Below are positions 1-12,772 of a stretch of DNA of 64,000 nucleotides, one piece after another. The stretch covers positions 2,323,359 to 2,387,358 of the forward strand of contig NC_087075.1 of the NCBI RefSeq assembly GCF_026151205.1. Direction: 5' to 3'. Position numbers and translations under genes: made by a program. Each line of letters opens with the position of its first letter. Within the stretch, counting starts at the first letter, position 1. Under the pieces are notes generated by a model. The model saw nothing but the letters and a program-made list of their open reading frames with translations. It did no database searches and was not told the origin of the DNA. This DNA is from Bolinopsis microptera (Eukaryota; Ctenophora; Tentaculata; Lobata; Bolinopsidae).

Positions 1-665
1 GGCTTGAAATCTTCGTAAAGCTACATCATTAGAGCCTGTAAAAACATTTAACTCTAAGATAAGCACTTAGTCAAGTAAAATTCATATATCATCATAGTTT
101 ATTAACTCAAACGTAAACATTGTAACAAAGGCTAAATTTAATCCGTCAAAATTCATAGCATGTAAGTAATTATGGATGGGGTACAACTCCACTCTGAAAA
201 TTATAGTATAGTATGAAACAACTTAAACACTTAAGTAAAGCTGATAAACAGTGTCCTGATTCCCACACTTTCTGTAAACAATAACCATAGTACAGTCCCC
301 TAATGTACTACAAACCCCGATTTACTGTCCCCCATGTACTACAATATAACCTACATCAATATAATAATCTGCCAATTGCATCACTTGATTTAATTTATTG
401 TATTTATACTGTTTGACATTTCAAATATAATAGTAAAATAAATTGTGGCTTAGATATTTAGGTTGCCCCACGAAAAGAACAGGATTCTTACAGGAAGAGT
501 CCTACACCATCTGCATCATTTACACCAATTATTATTCAATTCAATACAAAATGCCGCAGATCCGATAGACAAATTGACCCAATCCACCTATTATGTTGCC
601 CAAATTAGCAGCAAAAACTATTTAAATGATATATTATGTAAAATAATTACAGAAATATTTGTAGA
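1..665. other. Upstream intergenic sequence, no gene seen
   Basis: This is AT-rich sequence without a recognisable coding exon. Short open frames, such as one at 463-669, have low-complexity composition and no family resemblance. The last bases before the first gene read tttgtag followed by a start codon, which could be a 3' splice site for a 5' UTR exon or a spliced leader. Confidence 0.5.
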
Positions 666-1930
666 ATGAAATTTCTCCTCCTACTTGCCCTCTGTGTGGG
701 AGCCAATAATGGATACATGCTCTACCTTGATGCTAAAGCTGAAGAGTGCTTTTACGAGGAACTGAAGCCAAACCAAAAAGCCGGGTTAGAAACTTTATTA
801 TCTTGTACAACATGGAAATATTTGACATTTCTTTGACCCTTTATAAATCAAGAGGCTTGCATTTAATGAACATATTGACACGGGTGCAGAGTTGAGTCTG
901 TACGGAACCTAGTAGTTTCAGATCCTTGTTTAACTTGCCGTACAGCAAGGTCATCCACTACTTTAGCCCGGCGAGGCACATAACTCCCTCCACAACTCCA
1001 TATCAAATGTCCCAGAAACTGAACATCTTTCTCAAGGTGTAATTTGAATTATCCCTGATTGACAACTATTTATACATTGCAGTGGAAACATAATACTATA
1101 CTACACTACAGCTGGTTAGTGGTTGTCATAGAAGTATACAATTGCAGGTTATCATTTGAAGTAGCAGAGGGTGGATTTCTGGATGTCGATGTTTCGTTGA
1201 CAGACCCATCTGGTTCTGTCATCTATGCCGCTAACCAGGTCTGTTTTTAACTAGATTATTTCCCAACTCTAGATCACACTAACATTTCCCCTTCATGCTC
1301 CTCTGTTATTATAACAGTAAATATATTACTAGTCACCTCCACAGGAAACAGAGGGAAGGTTCAGATTCTCAGCGTCTATGCAGGGCAACTATGTGTTCTG
1401 TTTCAGTAATGCAATGTCCACAGTCACACCCAAAGTGCTAAAGTTCAAGATGATTGTTGTACAGCCTAGAGAAGCTGATTCATCTGATATGTCTGATGAA
1501 GACAAGAAAATTAAAGGTCAGTTTAAATTTTTTGATTATTCAATGGGTTTGTTAATTTAGCATCCAATGTTAAGTGAAAAATAATACAAAGTTAATAACA
1601 TTAAAAACATATAAAAAAGGTGCATTTTAATATTAATAATTTAGTTTTATTGAGAGCCCATGGAACAGTACTACTACTGAAGTACATTCTTAAAATTTCA
1701 TCTCAATGTGCCCCTCAGGTATGATAGGAGACCTGAGGAACCAGCTAAGAGAGGTAAAGGAAGAACAGGACTACATGGAGATAAGAGACACTGCACACGG
1801 AGAGATCAACAGGAACACGAACCGACGGGTCGTTATTTGGGCCTGCTTCGAGTTCTCTCTACTCCTCTGTATGACTATTGGACAAATTTACTATATTAAG
1901 AGATTCTTTGAAGTAAGAAGGGTAATTTAA
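666..1930 (+). CDS. TMED2: p24 family cargo receptor, TMED2-like (4 exons)
   Basis: The product is a type I membrane protein of the emp24/gp25L/p24 family, which cycles between ER and Golgi in COPI and COPII vesicles as a cargo receptor. The exons are 666-784, 1148-1238, 1345-1516 and 1719-1930; all introns are GT-AG and the phases agree. Exon 1 gives a signal peptide (MKFLLLLALCVGANNGYM) and the start of the GOLD domain with a conserved Cys (AEECFYEEL). Exon 2 carries FEVAEGGFLDVDV. Exon 3 carries the second disulfide Cys in YVFCFSNAMSTVTPKV. Exon 4 encodes a coiled coil, one transmembrane helix and the cytoplasmic tail YYIKRFFEVRRVI, with the FF and dibasic sorting signals typical of p24 proteins. 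The length of about 200 residues is normal. The beta (TMED2) subfamily is the best match from the tail and the GOLD motif. Family assignment is firm; subfamily somewhat less so. Confidence 0.93.
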
Positions 1931-3788
1931 TTTGTAGATGTATCAAATTAATGATATTATTGTTCTTTATAAGTTATAACGTGCTGTGTCTAGTTCAGAA
2001 TTTAACACTCAACCTATACAGTTTGCTTCTCTTTTTTTCAAGTTTTTGTCGAAGGAATAGAACAGATGTGTTTAAAACTTAAATCTACCCTTGTCTAAAC
2101 TCTTTATATTATATTTTTGATGATTAGAATTATGGAAAACACGTTTCCAAAATATTTTCAGACTTTCATTCAATTTCGAATCACTCCTAACTTTATGGTA
2201 TACAAATTGAAATTTTCTCCTGATCCAAATTCCGAAAGGAAATCATGAAATATTATATTGATTTCTATATGATTTAAAATAATCCTTACACGTTTGTGTA
2301 AATGATGGGTAAATTAGTAATTTGGCATTGTGTTATGACTTAGCTGTGCATGAATTATTCGATAAGCAAGAGGGAATTATAGAATTAAGAAAGTGTTTTA
2401 AGGTTCACAGTATTAAAGTAAAGCATATTACTAATTACAGTGTGGTTTTAAACATAAAAGTTCCGAAGTTATTTATTTTAGTTTATTTTTGATTGTGTGT
2501 TGAATTCGCAGATTAATGTCTATGTTATAAATCTATGTAAATACCGTGATCCTGTTGTAAAGAGTTGAAAATGGGGGAGTTAGGTCTCACTAGCATTACA
2601 TAAACTTATTATTTATATTATAATTAGTATCATGTTTGAAAATTTCGGGAATCTTCCAATTATTTTCGAGGCGACCATTATATTATTCTACATTTTCGAC
2701 GAGATTTACTGAAAAAAAAATATCGTTCGAATTCTGGTTACATAACATGAAGCATAATATAATTTGTAAATGAGTTTATCAAACCAATTCGTACCCTTTA
2801 TTTTACGTTAAAAATTGGAAATAATATAATGCATGAATGACAAAAACAATGACTATTGTCCTGTCTGTAAAGCTAGTTAAATTTGATATTTGAATGTGAC
2901 CGGTAAATTGATAGATATTGGGTATAGAACTTCACACAATCTGAGTTTAATTTTCCATACATTATAGTTATTAATTTACAAATTTTAATAACTGATATTC
3001 CTTGTTTTATTCCACTCTTCAGACAAACTACAGCTAATATTTTAATCTTTTCACGATTTTAATTTAAACTGAATTGCGATTTTAAAGACTACCTTCATTC
3101 TAGGCCCCAAGGCTCTGTGTCCACGTTAAAGTTACTGGTAAGTTCAGATAAATGTTAAAATTCCTTATTTCAGGGTACGTCATTGCCAATTATTCCAAAT
3201 ATTTCAGGTTTTTATCGTGACGAAAATATAAATAATTTAGATATTTTCGCCATGAAATGACAAAAACACTGAGATTGTGAAGCAATGATGGCAAAATGGC
3301 AAGATTTATTCTCGCCGTCAAAGCTACATAAAGCAATTTAATATTTGCGACCTTATTCGATATCTATCTAAAAATTGCTGGCGAAAATGGCGATGACATA
3401 CTCTCAATATTTTTGTCTGTATCTTAAAACTTGTGATGTTAAAATAGCACCTGATATTTAGCCATCCTCCTCGCAAAGTTACAGGTTAAAGCCTATTTTA
3501 CTTTTTTTTAAATGTTAAAACGTACGACTCCAGTGAGTGTTTTGAGCAGTATTACTTAGCTTGGTGTTCCTTACGCTATGACATTTCTTAAAACTGTTCC
3601 TTTCATAACGAAGACTGAAGATTGAAGAAATATTTAAAGAGAATTTTGAAGAATGAAGATCATAATTTTAAGAAAACGTCCCACAGTAACAATCTGGCCA
3701 TGATAGAACTTTACAATTGAATATATTAATGACGATTTAAGGAAGATGGATATTTTTAGGGTTATTGGTAAGTGTTGTTATCACAATA
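1931..3788. other. AT-rich intergenic sequence, no gene seen
   Basis: No coding exon is supportable. Faint internal similarity exists between about 2,838-2,935 and 3,257-3,370 (both contain atgacaaaaaca and an aaagcta...gacc stretch), which may be an old diverged duplication. From about 3,779 it grades into the minisatellite. Confidence 0.4.
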
Positions 3789-4986
3789 ACACTCACAATA
3801 AGGAAGAGTAGTTGTTAACACTCACAATAAGGGAGAGTAGTTGTTAACACTCACAATAAGGGAGAGTAGTTGTTAACACTCACAATAAGGGAGAGTAGTT
3901 GTTAACACTCACAATAAGGGAGAGTAGTTGTTAACACTCACAATAAGGGAGAGTAGTTGTTAACACTCACAGTAAGGGAGAGTAGTTGTTAACACTCACA
4001 ATAAGAGAGAGTAGTTGTTAACACTCACAATAAGGGAGAGTAGTTGTTAACACTCACAATAAGGGAGAGTAGTTGTTATCACTCACAACAAGGGAGAGTA
4101 GTTGTTAACACTCACAATAAGGAAGAGTAGTTGTTAACACTCACAATAATGGAGAGTAGTTGTTAACACTCACAATAAGGGAGAGTAGTTGTTAACACTC
4201 ACAATAAGGGAGAGTAGTTGTTAACACTCACAATAAGGGAGAGTAGTTGTTAACACTCACAATAAGGGAGAGTAGTTGTTAACACTCACAATAAGGGAGA
4301 GTAGTTGTTAACACTCACAATAAGGGAGAGTAGTTGTTAACACTCACAATAAGGGAGAGTAGTTGTTAACACTCACAATAAGGGAGAGTAGTTGTTAACA
4401 CTCACAATAAGGGAGAGTAGTTGTTAACACTCACAATAAGGGAGAGTAGTTGTTAACACTCACAATAAGGGAGAGTAGTTGTTAACACTCACAATAAGGG
4501 AGAGTAGTTGTTAACACTCACAATAAGGGAGAGTAGTTGTTAACACTCACAATAAGGAAGAGTAGTTGTTAACACTCACAATAAGGGAGAGTAGTTGTTA
4601 ACACTCACAATAAGGGAGAGTAGTTGTTAACACTCACAATAAGGGAGAGTAGTTGTTAACACTCACAATAAGGGAGAGTAGTTGTTAACACTCACAATAA
4701 GGGAGAGTAGTTGTTAACACTCACAATAAGGGAGAGTAGTTGTTAACACTCACAATAAGGGAGAGTAGTTGTTAACACTCACAATAAGGGAGAGTAGTTG
4801 TTAACACTCACAATAAGGGAGAGTAGTTGTTAACACTCACAATAAGAGAGAGTAGTTGTTAACACTCACAATAAGGGAGAGTAGTTGTTAACACTCACAA
4901 TAAGGGAGAGTAGTTGTTAACACTCACAATAAGGGAGAGTAGTTGTTAACACTCACAATAAGGGAGAGTAGTTGTTAACACTCACA
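3789..4986. repeat. 29-bp minisatellite, about 41 tandem copies
   Basis: The unit reads acactcacaataagggaga followed by gtagttgtta minus overlap; the period measured between successive cactc motifs is 29. The array runs without interruption for about 1.2 kb. Most copies are identical; single-base variants (aagaga, aaggaa, aataatgg, caacaagg) occur mainly near the left end. Each unit boundary contains the palindrome gttaac. It ends 236 bp before the transformer-2 start codon. Confidence 0.97.
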
Positions 4987-5221
4987 TAGGTTCCTTTTTT
5001 GCTTTCACAACTTCTCACAGTCTTTCACTCAGATCACTTGATTTTATCGCATTCATTTACACCCCCTAACTTTCCCTACCCCGCAAATTTTCAACACTTT
5101 TCTGTACATTTGAATTACGATTTAAACAAAATCAACTCATTTCAAATCAGTTCTTTTTTCATCAGATTAAAAGAGAAATGTATTGATTTGTAAAGAATAT
5201 CAAAATAATTCTCAGTTTGGA

Positions 5222-6369
5222 ATGCCGTCACGATCAAGATCCCGTTCTAGAAGTAGGAGCTACAGCAGGTCTTATAGCAGGTCTCCCAGCAGATCCGATA
5301 AAAGCAGGTTTTTAGATTCTTTTTTAATTATCAATTTTAATATTTAATTATTTACAACAACAAATACTCGGAAAACCCAATAATTTTCAAACTTTTTTGA
5401 CAATTTAGTTCAACCAATTGCAATGCCCCGCCCCGGGCGCCCGGAGGTTACGTATTGTGACATGTGACATGGAACATAATTAGTCTAATGAGTAGTTTAA
5501 TTCAGTAGATCCAGGTCGAAGAGTCGCGGTAGGTCGCGCAGTGTGTCTCCGCTATCTAACAGAAAGAGACATGTCGGGGACAGAGACATGCCTCCTCCTT
5601 CTAAAGTTGTTGGTACGTTTCTCCACTCTTATAATCCTATGCTTTCATTTTCGTTTGATCATTTTGTGGCCTTCATTTACACTTTACACCCCCTAACTTT
5701 TCCTACTCTTCAACGTTTCCACAACTTTCTATACGATTCACTAAATAAACCCTCTCCAGGAGTGTTTGGTCTGAACCTGGATACCACAGACCGCGAGTTA
5801 CGGCGTGTGTTTGAGAAGTACGGCAAGCTGGAGGACGCCATGATAATAAACGACAGAAAGACGGGCATGTCACGTGGTTTCGGATTTGTTTACTTCCAGA
5901 GACCGGAGGATGCCCAAGTTGCTAAGGAGGAAACTAATGGTCTGGAGATTGACGGTACGGTTAATTAATACTAATCATTAATTAACTTATGTTCTAATTA
6001 ACTAAATAACTAATACTCTAATTTATTTAGTAAGTTGGTCATGTACCCACCACTTAACACTTATACTCACCCTGTCTTCCCCCTGTAGGTAAGAAGATCA
6101 GAGTAGATTTCTCAGTAACCAAGCGACCCCACACCCCAACTCCAGGACAGTACATGGGGCGGCCCACTATCCCCCGATACTCAGGACGAGGTAGGGGGTA
6201 CGGGGGACGGAGCTCCAGAAGATCCTACTCCAGATCCAGATCTAGATCCCCAAGACACAGTAAGAGGTACAGATCACGGTCCAGATCCCCCCGCCGCCGC
6301 TCACCCTCCCGCTCCTTCTCCCGCAGTCGCTCTCGCAGTCCTCGTCACCACAGATCCAGAAAATACTAG
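5222..6369 (+). CDS. TRA2: Transformer-2 splicing regulator (4 exons)
   Basis: The product is an SR-like RNA-binding protein of the transformer-2 family, acting in the nucleus on exonic splicing enhancers. The exons are 5222-5307, 5506-5612, 5760-5954 and 6089-6369, with matching phases and GT-AG introns. The protein has an N-terminal RS domain ([20 protein letters not shown]), then one RRM with RNP2 (VFGLNL) and RNP1 (RGFGFVYF), then the linker [13 protein letters not shown] that is diagnostic of Tra2, then a second RS domain ending HHRSRKY. The two RS domains around a single RRM are the family layout. Upstream of the ATG is ttctcag, a possible acceptor. A stretch beginning catttacaccccctaac occurs both just upstream (about 5,050-5,105) and in intron 2 (about 5,670-5,725), so part of the locus has been locally duplicated. 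Paralogue A versus B cannot be resolved. Confidence 0.95.
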
Positions 6370-6966
6370 AACTCCTTTCAGATCATCAGGATAGCTTATT
6401 TTGACTTTTTTAAAGACTAACTGGGCTAAATTAGAAAACTCTTGTTAGTCAGTTGTTAAGCCCGAGATCTTCTCAAGATTTGGTAGTTCAATATCATGTC
6501 TACGACGGTCTCGGTTAGAGCTATTTCTTAAATCCATATTCTTTCCCATCGTAAGACAAATGAAGTGTTTTTAATGCCAGTTTGGCACCAAGTTGTTGGA
6601 GAAAATGATCTGAATTCTGAAAGTGTAGTGTCAGAGAAATGGTTGTTAATTATTTATTATTTTCAAAAAGCGAGAAAAATGCTGTATTAATATCGCCGGT
6701 AATTTAATTTAACTAGCTTTAAACCAAATATGATATTACTTACCTATCTACTCGACTCACATGTTTCAATGATTTTAAATGTTATTGCAACTTTCGTAAA
6801 GTTTCCATATTTGGTATAAATTTCCTTCAATTACTATTGATACTGTGCTAAGATGATAGAACGAATCTTGAATCTTGGTTAGTGAACATGTTGTATCGCA
6901 ATGCCATTCAAAGTAATTAACGTTACTCCTTGTGTAAAGCATGTGATAACGAACAGACTCTAAAAG
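6370..6966. other. Intergenic sequence between TRA2 and ANKRD49
   Basis: This contains the 3' UTR of TRA2 and the upstream region of the next gene. No additional gene or clear repeat is visible. Confidence 0.5.
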
Positions 6967-9541
6967 ATGAACTCGGAGATGAGCTCAATAGACGCTCTAG
7001 TTGAACATTGTCAGAGTGCAGTGGAATGTGAGGACATTCCAACAGACCTTCAGTTTAGTAGTCATGTGACGGGAGATGAACCACAGGTATGTTTAGTTAG
7101 TTTACAGTCGGGAGGGTCAGCTAAATTATAAATAACACCAAAACCTAAAATTTCGTGCTGAACTCAGCTTAAATTTTGAAATGGCAGAGAAAAAGAAGAA
7201 CAAACATTATGTTATTTAAGATTGCAAACCATGAACGCCGGGCTAATAAGTGATCAGTAATTAACCAATTAAAGTAATTAATTAACTTGCACAGGAGGAG
7301 TCTGCAATGGATGACGACTGTTGGAAGAGCCAGGCTGTAGTTGATAGGGACATGTTAAGTGAGGTGCCGGAGCGAGTTAACTGGATACACTTTGTAGATG
7401 GTACGTCAATACAGATTAGTGACCAATTGGTGACCAGTTAGTGACTAGTTGGTGATCAGTTAGTGACCAATTAGTGACCAGCTAGTGATCAGTTAGTGGT
7501 CAGTTAGTGACCAGTTAATGACTAATTAGTGACCAGTTAGTGACTAGTTGGTGACCAGTTAATGACTAATTAGTGACCAGTTAATGACTAATTAGTGACC
7601 AGTTAATGACTAATTAGTGACCAACTGATAACCCCTCCAGGTACGCCCTACGGGGAGCGTCTACTAAAAGCAGCGGAACAAGGCTGTACTGCACTGGTTG
7701 AGGAGATACTGTCTGGGGAACCTGATGTTATCAACTACAAGGACACTGACGGTTACACTCCTCTACACAGAGCTTGTTATCAGGGGTGGGAGGATATTGT
7801 GGAGATCCTGCTTCTAAACGGTCAGACATTGCCCCCCGGCCCCCCCTGCCCCCCCCCCCGGCCCCAATCCTTCTTTCTTTTAACAGTGCTCTTACCTGTG
7901 ATTCACAGTACTTAAAACTCACTTTCCAAACAAGGAACTAGCCTCAATCTATTAGTGGGTTATGACGTCAATTTCTCCAATTGAATGCTCTAATTAACTG
8001 CTCCAATTGACTGCTCTTATTGACTGCCCTAATTGATTGCTCGTATTAATTGCTCTAATTAATTATTCTAACTAATTGCCCCAATTATAATTGATTGCTC
8101 TAATTGATTGCTCTAACTAATTGCTCTTATTAATTGCTGTAACTAATGCTGCGTGTTACAGGGGCAGATAGGGACAGTAGAACAGATGATGGTTGGACCC
8201 CACTGCACAGTGCAGCACGATGGAACAAGGTCCTCTGTGCTAAACTCCTTATTGCTGCTGGGTACGTTCTTATTAGTATCTTTGTTAATGGGAGGTGTTC
8301 AGCCTGAATTTCTGTGAAACTTGTTTTCAAGATAGCAGCTGACCAACAAATAACAACCTGTGACCGAACTTTTGAAGAGGTCCTGAAACCGCCCACCGGT
8401 GCAGCCATGCCCATATTTGGTTCTTTTTTAGCCCAATAGGCCAAGTCACATCAACATGCCCAAAACAAATATGGGCATGTCTGCAAAGTTCAGGCTGGAC
8501 TCCCTTCCCTAAACGTTAGTAATATCAAATCTTATAATAATGATAAGATCAAATCTAATTATTTCAGATGTAACATAGTGTAATATATTGGTGATATTCC
8601 AGGTGTGATGTAAATGCGATGAGTAACGGCCAACAAACACCGCTTCACATAGCGTGCAGTAGTCAGGCCTGTGCTAGTGTTATACATCTGTTACTCTGGC
8701 ACTGCGATACTGATGTGTCCCTGCTGTAAGTTACATTTGTATTTAACTTACTTATATTAAGTTAATTAAGTTAGTTAAGTTAAATGTTTACTGGAAGTTA
8801 AAGTTGGGTTAGCTAGCTAGATGTGTGTTTACTTTAAGTTGGTTAGCTGAACTTAGTGTAAGTTAAATAAGTAGGGTAAACATATTGTAAATGGTAGTGT
8901 AAAGTTTTACAAAGAGTGCTGTGTACTTTGTACGTAAGTATAGAATGTATTCTTGTGTAAAATTGTATTGATCCCGTTTGATGCGACAAGGAAAAATGCT
9001 CTTATCAGGAAAGGAATTTACTCTTTTCTTGAGAAAATTCCTTTCCTGATAAGAGCATTTTTCCTTATCGCATCAAACGGGATCAATACAATTTTACACA
9101 AGAATACATTGCAACCATGCGACTCATAAACAATACTCCAATCCGGATTTTACATAATTATAGAAAGAATGAGTATAGAATAGTTGTGGGGAACCTTGCA
9201 CCCATTATGTAAGGTTCCTTGTTTATGTGGTATTTTATTGTGCGTTAAATATTGATCAATAAAATTAAACGTTATTATATTCAGGCCACTCACAGTATCA
9301 ATATAGCCTTGTTATCAGTATATATACCGGTTGTGTCATGAGTTATTTTATAAAAGCATTGTCGTGATAATTGATCAATTAGTTAATTAATTAATAATAA
9401 GTTAATGAACCGTTCAGGAACAACAGTGGCGAGACAGCAGAGAAGGTAGCATTCTCTAGTTCCCTTCTAGGACCGCTCTTTGAGCTAAGACACAGATTTG
9501 TAGACATTGATCCTATGAAGGATAGAGAAATCCTCTTATAA
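6967..9541 (+). CDS. ANKRD49: Ankyrin-repeat protein, ANKRD49-like (6 exons)
   Basis: The exons are 6967-7086, 7295-7400, 7641-7820, 8162-8261, 8603-8725 and 9418-9541; donors are gtatg, gtacg, gtcag, gtacg and gtaag, and all phases agree. The protein is about 220 residues. It has an acidic N-terminal third without motifs, then ankyrin repeats: KDTDGYTPLHRACYQGWEDI, DDGWTPLHSAARWNK, then CDVNAMSNGQQTPLHIAC, then a degenerate final repeat (NNSGETAEKVA). The order and spacing match vertebrate ANKRD49, which ends with a similar NNLEETA-type repeat; the human protein is of similar length. Human ANKRD49 is reported as a nuclear protein, but the biochemical role is not shown by this sequence. Introns 2, 4 and 5 each carry repeats, listed separately. 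An orthologue is likely; another short ankyrin protein is the alternative. Confidence 0.85.
7406..7632. repeat. Short tandem repeats in ANKRD49 intron 2
   Basis: Most of intron 2 is made of imperfect units of roughly 10-22 bp of the type agtgaccagtta and tgactaattagtgacc. It is a local minisatellite and does not disturb the splice sites. Confidence 0.8.
8285..8480 (+). repeat. Dispersed repeat fragment in ANKRD49 intron 4
   Basis: Starts near ttcagcctgaatttctgtga and contains agatagcagctgaccaacaa and atgcccatatttggt. The same order of motifs is found at 63,313-63,500, where the copy is longer and continues to the window end. It is a fragment of a dispersed family, otherwise unidentified. Confidence 0.75.
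8944..9110. repeat. Hairpin-forming inverted repeat in ANKRD49 intron 5
   Basis: Two arms of about 75 bp (8944-9019 and 9035-9110) are near-perfect reverse complements separated by a loop of about 15 bases. The outer ends read aatgtattcttgtgtaaa and tttacacaagaatacatt. It resembles a short fold-back MITE; no transposase is present. Confidence 0.85.
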
Positions 9542-9857
9542 AGGCTTGTGGAATGTGGAATTGTATTTTGAATATTTTGGTTATTTGTGAAATCGGGGTA
9601 AGAATTTTTTTTGTTGAAATTTCTTTTTTTCTATTTGATTTATTTTGAAGTATTTACTGTTTGTAGAAGGAAAGTCTTCGGATATATTTATTTGAATTGT
9701 ATTAAATGTATTCTTTATGTTTATATTTAATTAACTTTATACTGCTAGAAAGCAACTTGCATCCTTTGCCTTTTACTGTTCCGGCAACATACAGATTCTC
9801 ATCATCTAAGTAAAACAATTCCCACATTCCACAATCACTAACAACTCAATCTGCAGG

Positions 9858-11153
9858 ATGGGATCACATCATGGGGACGATGAAACAAACGCCATCCTCC
9901 TCAAAATCCTACAACACAACATCCGAGTTAAATCAGTACAAATAGACGGACTGCGACGAGTACAAGAGGACATAGTGGTACCTCATCTCAAACCTCTGTT
10001 AAAAGCTAAGAATCTGTACTCTCTGTTGGGACTAGTAGGTAAAACTCATGATGATCTGGAGGTACTGGACGCGTTTGAGAAGATAGACATTAATATAGAA
10101 CATCTGGGTAAGAAGAGCGATGTAAACGAGGTAATGCTGAGAGTAGCTGTTAGTGAGAATAGGAGGAACACGTTCGGCATGAACGTGTCAGGTGATAGAG
10201 GACTCAATGATGGTAGTTTAAATATTTACGGGAAAGTTAGGAATCTGTTCGGGAGACTGGAATCTGTCCGTGTTAATTACGTGAAGGGAACGAAGATTTC
10301 AGATGGTTGCAGCATGATCTTCAATAAACCCATCTTATCCCAGAAAAACTCTAATTTCAAAGTTGTAGCGTCAAAAGAGAACATGTTAAACAGGACTGCA
10401 AACTACATGACATCCGACGTTAAGACTAACATGGTGTATCAAGTTGGGATGTTAGGAGGTAAGAATGAGTTTGAAGCAGAAGCTCTCTGGCAACAGATCC
10501 ACGGTGGGAACGTCTCCATGAAGGTCAGAGAAGAGTTTGGTCATCATCTGAAGTGCGCCGTGCGGCACAAGTATGTGCGCGACACACGCGACGACCTCCT
10601 GGTCCCAACTACCGGTTCAAAACACTCAATAGAAACAGAGCTAGCTGGGTTTATGGGTGATGTGAACCATGTTAAAGTCAATGTGGACTCTCAGATTAAC
10701 ACTAAACTATTCCTGGGTTACTCTGGAGCTCTGTCGTTCCGAGCTGGTCTGATCCATGAACTGAGTGAGAACAGGCGGACGTGGATAACAGACAAGTTCT
10801 TTTGTGGGGGCCCTGGTTCAGTTAGAGGGTTCTATGAGGACGGTATAGGGCGCCCACTTGGGGGCACCATGCATTGGGGGGCTGGGGTATCACTATCTCG
10901 CAAACTCCCCTTCTCTCCCCATATCTGGGGTCTTGGCAAGTTCATGCGTATAAACCATTTCGTTAACGCTGGTAATTTAGGAAATGATAGAAAGGACTTG
11001 TTCGTTGATCCGAGAGTATCAGTTGGTTCCGGTGTTATTATGAAAATAGCCAACTTTAGAATGGAGATAAATTATGCGGTTCCTATCAGGTATCAAGCTA
11101 GTGATGTGGTGAATCACGGACTACAGTTCGGCATCGGAATTAATTTCATGTGA
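9858..11153 (+). CDS. SAMM50: SAMM50/Sam50, mitochondrial beta-barrel assembly channel (single exon)
   Basis: The product is the Omp85-family core of the SAM complex, which inserts beta-barrel proteins into the mitochondrial outer membrane. One open frame of 431 residues contains an N-terminal POTRA-like segment (about residues 20-115: VKSVQIDGLRRVQEDIV, then DAFEKIDINIE) followed by a bacterial-surface-antigen type beta-barrel to the C terminus. The Omp85 loop-6 signature is present as GGPGSVRGFYEDGIGRP at about residues 315-331, and the chain ends in a typical terminal strand (GLQFGIGINFM). Length is slightly below vertebrate SAMM50, with the difference at the N terminus. The gene has no intron, unlike its four neighbours. 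The ATG follows tctgcag by one base, so a 5' UTR intron or trans-spliced leader is possible. It starts 316 bp after the ANKRD49 stop. Confidence 0.94.
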   Translation: MGSHHGDDETNAILLKILQHNIRVKSVQIDGLRRVQEDIVVPHLKPLLKAKNLYSLLGLVGKTHDDLEVLDAFEKIDINIEHLGKKSDVNEVMLRVAVSENRRNTFGMNVSGDRGLNDGSLNIYGKVRNLFGRLESVRVNYVKGTKISDGCSMIFNKPILSQKNSNFKVVASKENMLNRTANYMTSDVKTNMVYQVGMLGGKNEFEAEALWQQIHGGNVSMKVREEFGHHLKCAVRHKYVRDTRDDLLVPTTGSKHSIETELAGFMGDVNHVKVNVDSQINTKLFLGYSGALSFRAGLIHELSENRRTWITDKFFCGGPGSVRGFYEDGIGRPLGGTMHWGAGVSLSRKLPFSPHIWGLGKFMRINHFVNAGNLGNDRKDLFVDPRVSVGSGVIMKIANFRMEINYAVPIRYQASDVVNHGLQFGIGINFM

Positions 11154-11526
11154 TTTTGTTGGCGGAATTAAGGTTATATGCATTTTGATCCGCGAATTAG
11201 GATTTTATACGAATGTCACGTTAGAATAAATATTTGGATGTTTGAGTTAAGATAGCGCACTCTACTATTTTCTCATTTCAATTCACGTCGAGGGCCGTTT
11301 TGGTAAACGAGTTAACATTCATACTTTCCTGTTTTGTTGATATTGTATTGTATATAATGTGTTGATATTTGATTCGAGATCGTAACATGTTTATATTTGC
11401 TGATATCGACTTTATTTCTGGACATTGAACAATTAACTTAAATTGTAATGTCTTATCCACTGTGTTGATATTGTTCTGACATTGAAATATACGATTAGCT
11501 AACCTGTATATTACAGTAGCACCATC

Positions 11527-12772
<1,246 letters not shown>

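Noticed and set aside
463-669. 68-residue frame directly before TMED2
   Set aside because: It overlaps the TMED2 start, is low-complexity at its beginning and has no similarity to any family I know.
3789-4986. CRISPR-like array of 29-bp repeats
   Set aside because: The copies are directly adjacent without unique spacers and the context is a eukaryotic gene; it is a minisatellite.
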